Below are positions 36,175 through 45,010 of a stretch of 64,000 nucleotides of DNA, piece after piece. Source of the DNA: Planctomycetota bacterium. Its GTDB lineage: Bacteria; Planctomycetota; UBA1135; UBA2386. The notes under the pieces are model-generated. The model searched no databases and was not told the origin of the DNA. It was given only the letters and a program-made list of their open reading frames with translations. The stretch covers positions 496,001 through 560,000 of the forward strand of contig JACKIC010000002.1 in the NCBI GenBank assembly GCA_020638655.1. Reading direction: 5' to 3'. Position numbers and translations under genes: made by a program. Positions within the stretch are counted from its first letter, which is position 1. Each line of letters starts with the position of its first letter.

Positions 36175-38991
36175 TCAGCGGCCGCGCCGCGGCGGGCCCG
36201 GGTTCGTGGGGCCGTTCTGGCGGCCGGTGTTCTGGGGGCCGCGCTGCGCGCGCTGCTCGGTCTGCTGCCGCGCGCGTTCGATCGCGGCGCGCTGTTGCTC
36301 GTCGACCTGCTGGATCGCGGCGAGCACCTTCTCGGCGTCGAGCGGGATGCGCACGGTGTCGGCGCCGCCGACGCGCAGCATGTGGTTGCCCAGCGGCACC
36401 GACGCCTGCGGCGAGCGCGGGCTGTCGGTCGCGTGCACGCGCAGCACGACCTCGTATTCCCCGGACAGCGCCAAGGGCACCTGCACGGTGTCGCTGCCCT
36501 CGAGCCACGCGCCGCTGCTCTTGCCGAGCTCCCAGCGCGGGAACGCGAAGCGCTCACCCGAGCGCTGGTCGAGTCCGGACAGCGACTCGGGGAAGCCCGT
36601 GGCGCCGGTCAGGATCGTCGATACGCGCACCAGTCGTTGCGGTCCGCACAGCTGGCGCGCGCCGGGCAGCGTCAGCACCGCGGGCAGTTGCTGCTGCAGC
36701 ATGATGCTGTGGTCGCCGGGCGGCAGCGTCACGACGGTCGGCGGGCACCCGGGCGCGAACGCCACGAACTCGAGCAGCGACTGCGCGGTGACGACCTCGG
36801 CGCGGCCGCGCTGGAAACGGAAGCCGGCCGAGCCCGGCGAACCGTCGGCACGCAGGAAGCGCGTCAGCAGCGGCGTGTTCACGTTCATACGCTGGCCGGC
36901 GCCGTCGACGGCCTGCAGGCGATAGCGGAAGATCGACTGACGCAGGTCGATCAGGGCGAGGCGCCCGTCGCGGTTGGTGCCCGGCGACACGTAGATGCCG
37001 CTGAGCTCGAGCATCGGATCGGGCAGGTTGCGCATGCGCACCGCGACGTCGTAGTTGCCGGCGCGCAGCGGCTGCACCACGAAGCGGCCGCCGCGGGCGC
37101 GGCCGAGCTGCACGCGCTGGGCCTGGCGGCGGCGGGTGCGTTCGTCGAGCGACGGATCGGCGGGCTGCACGGTCAGTTCGCACATGCCGTCGCCGACCCA
37201 GCCGGGCAGCAGCACGCGGCCGACGAGCACGCCGTTGCGATCGATGGTGATGCGCACCGGCCGGCCCGGCGGCGGCAGCGGCGTCGCTGCGCCGAAGTGC
37301 TGGCCGGTGTCGGCGAACAGGCGCAGGTTGCCGAAGGGACTGTCGCCGAACAGCGCGAACCTGCCGTCCTCGCCCGTGCGCGCGGTCCACCCGGGGACCG
37401 TGCGCCACGACTCCTTGCCGTCCTCGAGGCGCTGGGCCTGCAGCTGCACGGTGGCGCCTTCGACGGGCGCGCCGAGGTCGTCGACGACCATGCCGTTGGC
37501 GAGCGGCGGCAGCGGGGTGAACACCAGGTCGCCGAGCTCGCGGCGTTCGCCCTGGACCAGCGGTGCGATCGGCACACGCACGCCGTAGACGACGCTGCGA
37601 TCCGCGTCGCGCCGCGTCCACCGGAACTCGGCCTGGTCCTGCGTCGTGCCGCCGCGCGCCTGGGCGACCAGGTCGAAGCGGCCGTCGTCGATGGTCTCGA
37701 CGAACAGCTCGCCGAGCGCGCTGCCTTCGCGCCACAGGATCAGCGAGACCTTCTGGGTCGCGATCGGCTCGCCGTCGTCGAGCCGGCAGCGGCCGGCGAG
37801 CACGGCGCGGTCGTCGGGCAGGCGCAGCTCGACGCGCCGGCTCTCGCCGACGTGCTCGGGGCCCGTGGCCGACAGCGACGGCATGCGCCCCGCGTACGGG
37901 AAGCGCGCGCTGATGCGCACCGGGGTCTGGACCGGCACGTTGGCGAACACCACGGGCGCGCCGCTGGCCGGCTTGTCCTCACGCAGCGCGGTCTCGAAGC
38001 GCGGCACCGGCAGCGGCGGTCCCTCCGGCTTGGACAGCGTGTCCTGGGCCTGTGGCGGGTCGGGCACCAGCCACACCTGCGCCGGCGACAGCAGCGGGGT
38101 GCCGCGCTGGTCGGCGAGCTGCACCTCGACCTTGCCGAGCCACGGCGCGACCAGCGCGATCGCCTCCTTGGGCGCCGGGCGACCTTCGAAGGGCGCGCCG
38201 ACCGGCGTCGCCGCGGGCAGTCGCAGCAGCGCCGCGAACGTCTCCACCTGCTTGTTGCGCGGCGGCGGCCGCAGGATCTGGAAGTGCGGCAGCAGGGCGC
38301 GGCCGCGCGCGTCGGTGGTGGTGCGGAACAGCTGTTCGCTGCGCTGGTCCTTCCACTGGTGCGCGAAGGTCACCGGCACCCCGGGCGCGGGCGCGCCGTC
38401 GGGCCAGGTCACGACCACGGCGACCCGTTCGTCGGTCTGCAGCGCCAGCGTGGTCGGCCGCCGCGTCGAGCGGGCCTGACCGAAGGCGAACTCGTCGCCG
38501 AGGGCCGCGCTGACCAGCCACGGCGCGCGCGTCGGCGGCAGGGTCACGGCGCCGGTCGCGTCGGTGACGAGGCGCTGGCCGACGCGTTCGGGCCACGCGG
38601 CCTGCGGGATCTGCTCGGCGTCGGGCAGGCGGCGGCGGGCCTCGGCTTCACTGATGAAGTAGACGGTGGCTTCGGCGACCGGCAGCGGCGGCTGGCCGCG
38701 CACCACCTGCACGCGGGGGCCGACCTCGGGATCGAGCTCGTCCACGGCCTCGCGTTGCTCGCCGTCCGCCTGATCGTCGGCGATCGCCGCATCCCGCTCG
38801 CCGTCCGCGGCGTCGGCTGTCGCGATCGTGGCCACCTCCGCCTCGCCGTCGAGGCTCGCGTCCGCTGTCACCGGATCCTCCTGCGGCAGCAGGGGGGGCG
38901 GCGCGTCGCCGCGCCACCACACGAACGACGCCCCCAGGGCCAGCAAGCTCACGACGCACAGGCTCGTGAAGACCAGCAGCAGGGAACGCAT
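36175..38991 (-). CDS. Membrane-anchored protein with carboxypeptidase-regulatory-like domains
   Basis: The protein is 938 residues from ATG 38991, chosen because it places the anchor MRSLLLVFTSLCVVSLLALGASFVWW at the N-terminus. An acidic, Ala/Asp-rich linker follows, then several beta-sandwich units: VQVVRGQPPLPVAEATVYFI, VVVTWPDGAPAPGVPVTFAHQW, ANGMVVDDLGAPVEGATVQLQA and VLVGRVLLPGWVG. It ends with a Pro/Arg/Gln/Asn-rich low-complexity tail (RQNGPTNPGPPRRGR). There is no recognisable enzyme. It resembles the 22054-24510 protein in design, but no sequence identity is obvious. It is transcribed away from the polysaccharide locus across a 182-base divergent region. Confidence 0.7.
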   Translation of the reverse strand: MRSLLLVFTSLCVVSLLALGASFVWWRGDAPPPLLPQEDPVTADASLDGEAEVATIATADAADGERDAAIADDQADGEQREAVDELDPEVGPRVQVVRGQPPLPVAEATVYFISEAEARRRLPDAEQIPQAAWPERVGQRLVTDATGAVTLPPTRAPWLVSAALGDEFAFGQARSTRRPTTLALQTDERVAVVVTWPDGAPAPGVPVTFAHQWKDQRSEQLFRTTTDARGRALLPHFQILRPPPRNKQVETFAALLRLPAATPVGAPFEGRPAPKEAIALVAPWLGKVEVQLADQRGTPLLSPAQVWLVPDPPQAQDTLSKPEGPPLPVPRFETALREDKPASGAPVVFANVPVQTPVRISARFPYAGRMPSLSATGPEHVGESRRVELRLPDDRAVLAGRCRLDDGEPIATQKVSLILWREGSALGELFVETIDDGRFDLVAQARGGTTQDQAEFRWTRRDADRSVVYGVRVPIAPLVQGERRELGDLVFTPLPPLANGMVVDDLGAPVEGATVQLQAQRLEDGKESWRTVPGWTARTGEDGRFALFGDSPFGNLRLFADTGQHFGAATPLPPPGRPVRITIDRNGVLVGRVLLPGWVGDGMCELTVQPADPSLDERTRRRQAQRVQLGRARGGRFVVQPLRAGNYDVAVRMRNLPDPMLELSGIYVSPGTNRDGRLALIDLRQSIFRYRLQAVDGAGQRMNVNTPLLTRFLRADGSPGSAGFRFQRGRAEVVTAQSLLEFVAFAPGCPPTVVTLPPGDHSIMLQQQLPAVLTLPGARQLCGPQRLVRVSTILTGATGFPESLSGLDQRSGERFAFPRWELGKSSGAWLEGSDTVQVPLALSGEYEVVLRVHATDSPRSPQASVPLGNHMLRVGGADTVRIPLDAEKVLAAIQQVDEQQRAAIERARQQTEQRAQRGPQNTGRQNGPTNPGPPRRGR

Positions 38992-39136
38992 GGGCAGGGT
39001 TTGTACGGCAGACGGCGGTGGTTGCGAAGCGGCGGCGCGTCCCAACGGCGTCACTTGACCCGGGTTCCCGCGGGTCCGGAGGTCAGGTCCGCGGCGCGCG
39101 AATGCCGATGAGATGGGGGATCGGCCGCCGCCGCGA

Positions 39137-39164
39137 TTGCCAGGATCCGAATCGGACCTACGAT
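39137..39164 (+). promoter_or_regulatory. Possible sigma-70-type promoter of the polysaccharide operon
   Basis: TTGCCA (39137-39142) and TACGAT (39159-39164) are separated by 16 bases and lie just before the first gene of the plus-strand exosortase/polysaccharide run. The -10 box ends 9 bases before ATG 39174, so a transcript from it would be nearly leaderless for that start, or would have a short leader for ATG 39201. It is the best box pair in the 182-base divergent gap, but it is supported by sequence resemblance only. Confidence 0.35.
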
Positions 39165-39173
39165 GCGGCGACG

Positions 39174-40028
39174 ATGCGCTTTGCGAAGCAAACCTCTGTC
39201 ATGACCGCGCCCCCGAAGACCAACCCGACGCGCCTGTTGGCGTGGCTGTGGCTGTCGTGCCTGACGCTGGCGCTGACGAGCTGCAGCAACTTCGAGGAGA
39301 AGCAGTTGCGCGAGCTGCTGCACGAGAAGGGGTTCGGCGCCCGGGCGCAGGGCGTCGCCACGCGCGAGAACTACGTCGGCGGTCTGGACTGGGTGCAGTT
39401 CATGCTCGGGCAGAACGACGTCCTGCAGGCCGGCGCCGAGCGGCTCGCCGAGCTGACCGTGGCCCAGCCCGTCGGCATCGACGGCACGATCTTCATCCCG
39501 TACGTCGGCCCGGTCTACGTGCTCGGCAAGACCGAGCTCGATCTCAGCGCCTTCATCAAGGCGCAGCTGCGCACGGTGCTGACGTTCGAGCCGGACATCC
39601 AGGCGCGCATCGTGCGCACGCAGAAGTTCTTCTACGCGATCGGCGAGGTGCGCCGCGGCAAGGGGCGCGTGCTGCTCGAGCCCGACATGACGCTGATCGA
39701 CGCGATGTTCACGGTCGGCTGGACCAACCTCGCCAACCTGGGCCGCGTCTACCTGATCCGGCCAGACGCCGAGAACCCGCTGGTCGTCGACGTCAACTTC
39801 CGCGAGATGGTGACCACGGGCTACACCGCCGCGAACCTGCGAATGCGCGAGCGCGACATCGTCTACATCCCGCCGACGTTCCTCGGCCTGCTGGCGCGCC
39901 TGCTCGAACGCATCCTCGAGCCCGTCGGCCTGGCGGTGCGCACGATGCTCGGCATCGCGTCGGCGCAGTCGGCCTACGACTACCTGACGGGCCGCACCGA
40001 CTTCTTCTACACCCCGTACCGGTTCTGA
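39174..40028 (+). CDS. Wza-like polysaccharide export lipoprotein
   Basis: The protein is 284 residues from ATG 39174; ATG 39201 is also possible. A lipoprotein signal ends in LALTSC. The export domain includes GQNDVLQAGAERLAELT, then VGIDGTIFIPYVGPVYVLGKTELDLSAFIKAQL, the poly_export strand-helix pattern. An SLBB-like unit follows (RTQKFFYAIGEVRRGKGRVLLEPDMTLIDAMFTVG). A C-terminal amphipathic stretch (LARLLERILEPVGLAVRTML) could form the outer-membrane helix. In exosortase A loci such a Wza homologue carries the polymer out. First gene of the operon. Confidence 0.85.
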   Translation: MRFAKQTSVMTAPPKTNPTRLLAWLWLSCLTLALTSCSNFEEKQLRELLHEKGFGARAQGVATRENYVGGLDWVQFMLGQNDVLQAGAERLAELTVAQPVGIDGTIFIPYVGPVYVLGKTELDLSAFIKAQLRTVLTFEPDIQARIVRTQKFFYAIGEVRRGKGRVLLEPDMTLIDAMFTVGWTNLANLGRVYLIRPDAENPLVVDVNFREMVTTGYTAANLRMRERDIVYIPPTFLGLLARLLERILEPVGLAVRTMLGIASAQSAYDYLTGRTDFFYTPYRF

Positions 40029-40098
40029 TGACGGCAGCGCCAACACAGCTCTCGGTGAGCGCATCGATGCCCGGGACCGCACCGGGCGGGGGCGCGCG

Positions 40099-41715
40099 GT
40101 GACCCAGCTCGATCTGCCGCAGATCTCACTGCAGCGCTACGTCGAGCTGCTCAAGCGGCGGCGCTGGCAGGTGGTGCCCGCGTCGCTGCTCGGCCTGTTG
40201 CTCGGCGGCCTGATCGCCTTCTTCATCCCGCGCTACTACGTCGCCAATACGCAGCTGTGGCACGAGATGGCGCCCGGGCAGTCGGTGCGCAGCAAGGAGG
40301 ACCCGTTCCGGTCCATCGTCGAGTCGGCGAAGCTGACGCTGCCGCTCGCGGTCGACGAGACGGTCGAGACCCTGGGGTGGCCCGAGGCGATGGTCACCGA
40401 CCCGTTCGTGCGCAGCGAGAACGTGCGCGCGATCCGCGACCGCCTGAGCATCAACGACAGCAACCAGCGGCCGGACCGCGACTACGCCCAGATCAGCGTC
40501 ACCTACAAGGACCTCGACGGCGACCGCTGCGCGGCGCTGCTCAACACGCTGGTGACGACCTGGATCGATCAGCGGCTGGCGCAGTACCGGCAGCAGGCGG
40601 AGCAGGAGCGCGGCTACGCGGCCGAAGCCTTCGCGCAAGCCGACAAGGCCTACGAGGAGCTGCTCGACAGCAAGCGGTACCTCGAGCAGGAGTACGGCCT
40701 CGACCCGCAGACCGACGCGCTCGGGCAGCGGCAGCTGCAGCGCGAACGCGCCGCGGCCCACAAGGCGCTCGTCGATCGGCTGGCCCAACGGCGCATCGAC
40801 GTGGCCACGGCCGAGAAGCAGCTCGCGAAGCTGCGCAACGAGCTCGATCTCACCGACAAGAGGCGGCCGATCACGCCGGGCGCGCCCGTCGGTGGCACCG
40901 ACCTCGAGAAGACCGTCCGGGCCGTGATCACGCTCAAGCAGTTCGACCTGGTGCGTCAACGCGAGACGATGCGCAACTTCCAGGACTGGACGCCGAGCTA
41001 CAAGAACGCCGAGAAGCGCATTGCCGAGCTCGAGGCCGAGCTCGCGCTGCTCGGCGTCACGGGCGACGCCGCGGACGGCACCGAGCCCAATCCGCGCTAC
41101 GCGGAGCTCGAGCAGGAGATCCGCAAGCTCGAGGGTGAGCTGCTCGCGATGCAGACCGAGTGCGAGATGCTCGAGAAGCGGGTCGCGGAGGACGCCGCGC
41201 GGCTCGTCCGTCAAGCGGAGGGCTACGCGCTCTACCAGAAGAGGCTTTCGTCGCTCGAGGACGTCAAGAAGAAGCGCGACGAGTCCAGCGAGACCCTCGC
41301 CGCCAAGGACGCGGCGCTCGGGCAGCTGCAGAACAAGCGCACGATCCGGCAGCTCGGCAAGGCCAACCCGCCGCCGCGCCCGACCGACCCGAACATCCTG
41401 ATCGTGGCCCTGATCGGCTGCGTGCTGGGGCTCGGCTTCGCGATCGGCCTGATCCTGCTGCTCGACGTGCTGCAGGGCTCCTACAAGACCATCGACGAGG
41501 TCGAGCGCGGTCTGGCCGTGCCGGTGCTCGGCGGCATGAGTCACCTCGAGACGGTCGAGCAGCAAGAGCGCACGCAGCGTGGGCGCCGCCGCGTGACGCT
41601 GTTCGCGGCGGCCTTCCTGTGCCTGTGTGTGGTCGTGGTCACGGTCTTCTACGTCGACCCGACGCGGTTGCCGTCGAGCGTGCGCGACCTGCTGGCGATG
41701 CTGCTCGGTGACTGA
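40099..41715 (+). CDS. Wzz/GumC-like polysaccharide chain-length protein (exosortase-system type)
   Basis: The protein is 538 residues from a GTG. The Wzz domain opens with LPQISLQRYVELLKRRRWQVVPASLLGLLLGGLIAFFIP (first helix ~25-44). A long periplasmic coiled coil follows (QQAEQERGYAAEAFAQADKAYEELLDSKRYLE, EKRIAELEAELALLG). A second helix lies near 432-458 (NILIVALIGCVLGLGFAIGLILLLDVL) and a third near 500-520. No Walker motifs follow, so there is no fused tyrosine kinase. Such proteins set chain length with the Wza-type exporter. It lies 70 bases after the Wza-like gene. Confidence 0.85.
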   Translation: MTQLDLPQISLQRYVELLKRRRWQVVPASLLGLLLGGLIAFFIPRYYVANTQLWHEMAPGQSVRSKEDPFRSIVESAKLTLPLAVDETVETLGWPEAMVTDPFVRSENVRAIRDRLSINDSNQRPDRDYAQISVTYKDLDGDRCAALLNTLVTTWIDQRLAQYRQQAEQERGYAAEAFAQADKAYEELLDSKRYLEQEYGLDPQTDALGQRQLQRERAAAHKALVDRLAQRRIDVATAEKQLAKLRNELDLTDKRRPITPGAPVGGTDLEKTVRAVITLKQFDLVRQRETMRNFQDWTPSYKNAEKRIAELEAELALLGVTGDAADGTEPNPRYAELEQEIRKLEGELLAMQTECEMLEKRVAEDAARLVRQAEGYALYQKRLSSLEDVKKKRDESSETLAAKDAALGQLQNKRTIRQLGKANPPPRPTDPNILIVALIGCVLGLGFAIGLILLLDVLQGSYKTIDEVERGLAVPVLGGMSHLETVEQQERTQRGRRRVTLFAAAFLCLCVVVVTVFYVDPTRLPSSVRDLLAMLLGD

Positions 41716-41717
41716 CC

Positions 41718-43154
41718 TTGCGCGACCTGCTCGTGTTCGCGGTGGTGATGCTGATGCTGCCGGGCAGCTTCAGGAAGCCGTTCCTGGGGCTGCTGCTGTT
41801 CAGTTGGCTCGCCTACATGCGGCCGCAGGACCTGTGCTGGGGCTTCGCGCGCACGATGCGCTTGTCGTTCTTCGTCGGCCTGGCGATGGTGCTCGGCTGG
41901 TGGGCCAACGAAGGTGGCCGGCGGCGCTTCACCTACTGGGACGTGCGCACCAAGGCGATGGTCGTGCTGGCGATGTTCATCACCGTCAGCTACGCGTTCG
42001 CCGAGATCCACGACGAGTACACCAACAAGTACTTCGCCGAGTACCTCAAGATCATCCTCGTGGCGCTGTTCACGGCCGGGCAGGTCGACTCGCCCGCGCG
42101 CTTCCGCGTGATGCTGTGGACGATCGCCTTGTGCCTGGGCTTCTTCGGCATCAAGGGCGGCGTGTTCGGCGTGCTCGGCGGCGGCCGGCAGATCCTGCGC
42201 GGGCCGGGCGGCATGCTCGAGGACAACAACGACTTCGCGCTCGCCCTGGTGATGAACGTGCCGCTGCTCTGGTACATGGGCGTCAGCGAGCGGGCCATGC
42301 CGCTGATCCGGCGCGGTACCCAGATCGCCGTGTTCCTGACGGTGATCACCGTCGTGCTCACGCACAGCCGCGGCGCGTTCCTGGCGCTGACGGCGACGTC
42401 GCTGTGGATGGCGTGGCGCTCGGGCCAGCTGTTCAAGGCGTTCGGCTTCCTGGCCGTACTGGCGCTGCTGTTCCCGCTGGTGGCGCCGCAGGACGTGCTC
42501 GAGCGGCTGTCGACGATCGGCAACACCCAGGAGAGTTCGACGAACTCGCGCCTGGTCGCGTGGGGGATCGCGTTCCGCATGATCGAGGCCCACCCGGTGC
42601 TCGGCGTCGGCATGCGCAACTTCAAGCCGCGCTACTTCGAGTTCTCGGGTGAGACGCCGGGGCCTGACTCGATCGCCCACGTGGCGCACAACAGTTATCT
42701 GCAGATCTGGGCCGAGAGCGGCACGCCCGCGTTCTTGGTCTACATGCTGCTGCTGGTCTCGGTGTTCTTCGCCTGCCGCAAGGTCTTCGCGATCGGCCGG
42801 GCGCGGCCCGACCTGCGCTGGGCGATGGACTACGCGCGCATGATGGAAGCCACGACCGTCGCCTTCCTGGTCGGCGCGTTCTTCCTCAATCGCGGCCACT
42901 TCGACCTGATCTACCATTGGGTGGCGCTGGTCACGAGCCTGCTCGCGGTGGCGGTGGTGGCCTATCGCCGCGCGCCGACGGCGAACGCGACCGGCGGCGC
43001 CGGCGATGCCGTCGTGGCGGTGCCCGCGGCCGCGGCGACGCCCGGTGGGCGACGCATCACCGTGCGCTGGCGCGATCGCTTCGGCGGTCCGGCCGGCACC
43101 GAGGTGGTCACCGAAGGCGCGGCGCCGCGACCGACCTGGGAGCGCCACCGCTGA
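41718..43154 (+). CDS. O-antigen-ligase-like membrane protein, exosortase A O-glycosylation type
   Basis: The protein is 478 residues from a TTG two bases after the previous stop. It has about 10-12 hydrophobic helices. The start (MRDLLVFAVVMLMLPGSFRKPFLGLLLFSWLAYMRPQDLCWGFA) matches from memory the exosortase-A-associated 'putative O-glycosylation ligase' family, in which 'RDL...P.....P..G.L.W.W..YM.PH...WGF' is characteristic. The Wzy/WaaL_C core has TVVLTHSRGAFLAL and a long periplasmic loop with GVGMRNFKPRYFEF and AHNSYLQIWAESG. The C-terminal tail is hydrophilic and Ala-rich. It would join glycan units or transfer them to a substrate. The stop overlaps the next ATG (TGATG). Confidence 0.85.
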   Translation: MRDLLVFAVVMLMLPGSFRKPFLGLLLFSWLAYMRPQDLCWGFARTMRLSFFVGLAMVLGWWANEGGRRRFTYWDVRTKAMVVLAMFITVSYAFAEIHDEYTNKYFAEYLKIILVALFTAGQVDSPARFRVMLWTIALCLGFFGIKGGVFGVLGGGRQILRGPGGMLEDNNDFALALVMNVPLLWYMGVSERAMPLIRRGTQIAVFLTVITVVLTHSRGAFLALTATSLWMAWRSGQLFKAFGFLAVLALLFPLVAPQDVLERLSTIGNTQESSTNSRLVAWGIAFRMIEAHPVLGVGMRNFKPRYFEFSGETPGPDSIAHVAHNSYLQIWAESGTPAFLVYMLLLVSVFFACRKVFAIGRARPDLRWAMDYARMMEATTVAFLVGAFFLNRGHFDLIYHWVALVTSLLAVAVVAYRRAPTANATGGAGDAVVAVPAAAATPGGRRITVRWRDRFGGPAGTEVVTEGAAPRPTWERHR

Positions 43155-45010
43155 TGTGCGGCATCGCCGGGCTGTTCGCCTTCGACGCGGCGCGCGCCGT
43201 CGACGCCGAGGTGGCGCGGCGCATGGCACTGCGCATCGCGCACCGCGGGCCCGACGGTCACGGCGTGCGCGCTGGCCGCGGCTACGCGCTCGCGCATCGC
43301 CGTCTGGCGATCGTCGACCTCGCCGGCGGCGCGCAGCCGATGGCGCTGCCCGACGAGCGGCTGTGGGTGACCTTCAACGGCGAGATCTACAACTACGAAG
43401 AGCTGCGCGCCGAGCTGCGCGCGGGCGGCGCCGAGTTCCGGACCAACAGCGACACCGAGGTGCTGCTGCACGGGTATCGACGCTGGGGCACGGGGCTCGC
43501 GGCGCGGCTGCGCGGCATGTTCGCGCTGGTGATCGTCGACGAGGACCGGCACGAGCTCTACGCCGCGCGCGACCGGCTCGGCAAGAAGCCGCTGCACTAC
43601 GCCGTGCACGACGGTCTGTTCGCGTTCGCCAGCGAGCTCAAGGCGCTGCACGAGCTCGGCATCGACCGTCGGCTGTCGCCGCAGGCCGTGGCCCGGTTCT
43701 TCGCGCTGCGCTACGTGCCCGAACCCGACTGCATCTTCGCCGCGGTGCAGAAGCTGCCGCCGGCGCACTGGTGCCTGGTCAAGGACGGCGCGGTGCGTGC
43801 GCAGCGCTACTGGCAGCTCACGTTCGCCGAGGACCTGGTGTCGTCGCGGCAGGAGCACGAACGGCGCGTGCTGGCCACGTTCGACGAGGCCGTGCGCATC
43901 CGGCTCATGGGTGAGGTGCCGCTGGCGCCGTTCCTGTCGGGCGGCATCGACAGCTACGCGGTGGTCGACTCGATGCACCGCACGCTGGGCCGGTCGGTGC
44001 AGGCCTGCACGATCGGGTTCGCCGACCCGCGCTTCGACGAGCGGCCCGCGGCGCGGTTGTCGGCTGCGGCCTGCGACGCGCAGCTGTTCGAGGCCGAGTT
44101 GCGGCCCGAAGACCTGCTCGACCTCGCCTGGTTCGACGACACCTACGACGAGCCGTTCAGCGACAGCAGCGCGGTGCCGACCTACCACGTCTGCCGGCTG
44201 GCGCGGCAGCGCGTCACCGTGGCGCTGTCGGGCGACGGCGGCGACGAGGGCTTCGCCGGCTACCGGCGCTACCTGTTCGACGTGCACGAGCACCGGCTGC
44301 GGCGGCTGCTGCCGGCGCCGCTGTGGCGCGCGCTGGGGGCGGTGTATCCCAAGGCCGACTGGCTGCCGCGCGCGCTGCGCGCCAAACGCACACTGCAGAA
44401 CCTCGGCTCGCCGCCGGCCGTCGCCTACGCCCGCTCGGTCAGCGCGCACCTGCCCGAAGAGGTGTTCGGCGTGCTGCGGCCCGAGCACCACGCCGCCGCC
44501 GGCGATCCGCACCAGCCGCTGATCGACGCCTACGACGCCGCCGGCGACCTGTCGCCGCTGCATCGCATGGTCAGCACCGACCTCGCGACGTGGTTGCCGG
44601 GCGACATCCTGGTCAAAGCCGACCGCGCGTCGATGGCGGTTTCGCTCGAGGTGCGCTGCCCGTTCCTCGACCACGTGCTGCTCGAACAGGCGGCGCGGGT
44701 GCCGGTCGCCTGGCAGCTCGAGGGCGGCCGCACCAAGGCGTTCCTGCGCGGCGCCCTGCGCGCGCGGCTCGACGCAGCGGCGCTGGCGCGCAAGAAGCAG
44801 GGCTTCTCGGTGCCGCTGCGGGCGTGGTGCCAGGGCGCCGTCGGCGACGCGGTGCAGGCGGCGTTGGGCGACGGGGCGCTCGGCGAGTGGGTCGATCCGG
44901 CAGTGGTCGGCAAGCTGCTGGCGCGGCATCGGCAGGGCGTCGCCGACCATGGCGAGATGCTCTGGGCGGTGCTGGTGTTCGCGCGCTTCCTGCGCAGGTG
45001 GTGCGCGTGA
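43154..45010 (+). CDS. Asparagine-synthase-like amidotransferase (exosortase A-associated type)
   Basis: The protein is 618 residues. Cys2 (MCGIAGLFAFD) is the N-terminal nucleophile of the class II glutaminase, with RIAHRGPDGHG, FNGEIYNYEELR and SDTEVLLHGYRRWG following. The synthetase half has the ATP loop FLSGGIDSYAV near residue 262, ALSGDGGDEGFAGYRRY and VKADRASMAVSLEVRCPFLDH. The end (KKQGFSVPLRAW) is typical. In exosortase loci such proteins are thought to amidate sugar carboxylates rather than make free asparagine; that is inference from context. It overlaps both neighbours (TGATG upstream, GTGA downstream). Confidence 0.9.
   Translation: MCGIAGLFAFDAARAVDAEVARRMALRIAHRGPDGHGVRAGRGYALAHRRLAIVDLAGGAQPMALPDERLWVTFNGEIYNYEELRAELRAGGAEFRTNSDTEVLLHGYRRWGTGLAARLRGMFALVIVDEDRHELYAARDRLGKKPLHYAVHDGLFAFASELKALHELGIDRRLSPQAVARFFALRYVPEPDCIFAAVQKLPPAHWCLVKDGAVRAQRYWQLTFAEDLVSSRQEHERRVLATFDEAVRIRLMGEVPLAPFLSGGIDSYAVVDSMHRTLGRSVQACTIGFADPRFDERPAARLSAAACDAQLFEAELRPEDLLDLAWFDDTYDEPFSDSSAVPTYHVCRLARQRVTVALSGDGGDEGFAGYRRYLFDVHEHRLRRLLPAPLWRALGAVYPKADWLPRALRAKRTLQNLGSPPAVAYARSVSAHLPEEVFGVLRPEHHAAAGDPHQPLIDAYDAAGDLSPLHRMVSTDLATWLPGDILVKADRASMAVSLEVRCPFLDHVLLEQAARVPVAWQLEGGRTKAFLRGALRARLDAAALARKKQGFSVPLRAWCQGAVGDAVQAALGDGALGEWVDPAVVGKLLARHRQGVADHGEMLWAVLVFARFLRRWCA

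Noticed and set aside
36175..38991. Considered as a PEP-CTERM substrate of the exosortase
   Set aside because: Its C-terminus is a Pro/Arg/Asn-rich tail with no PEP motif, hydrophobic helix or basic end of a sorting signal.
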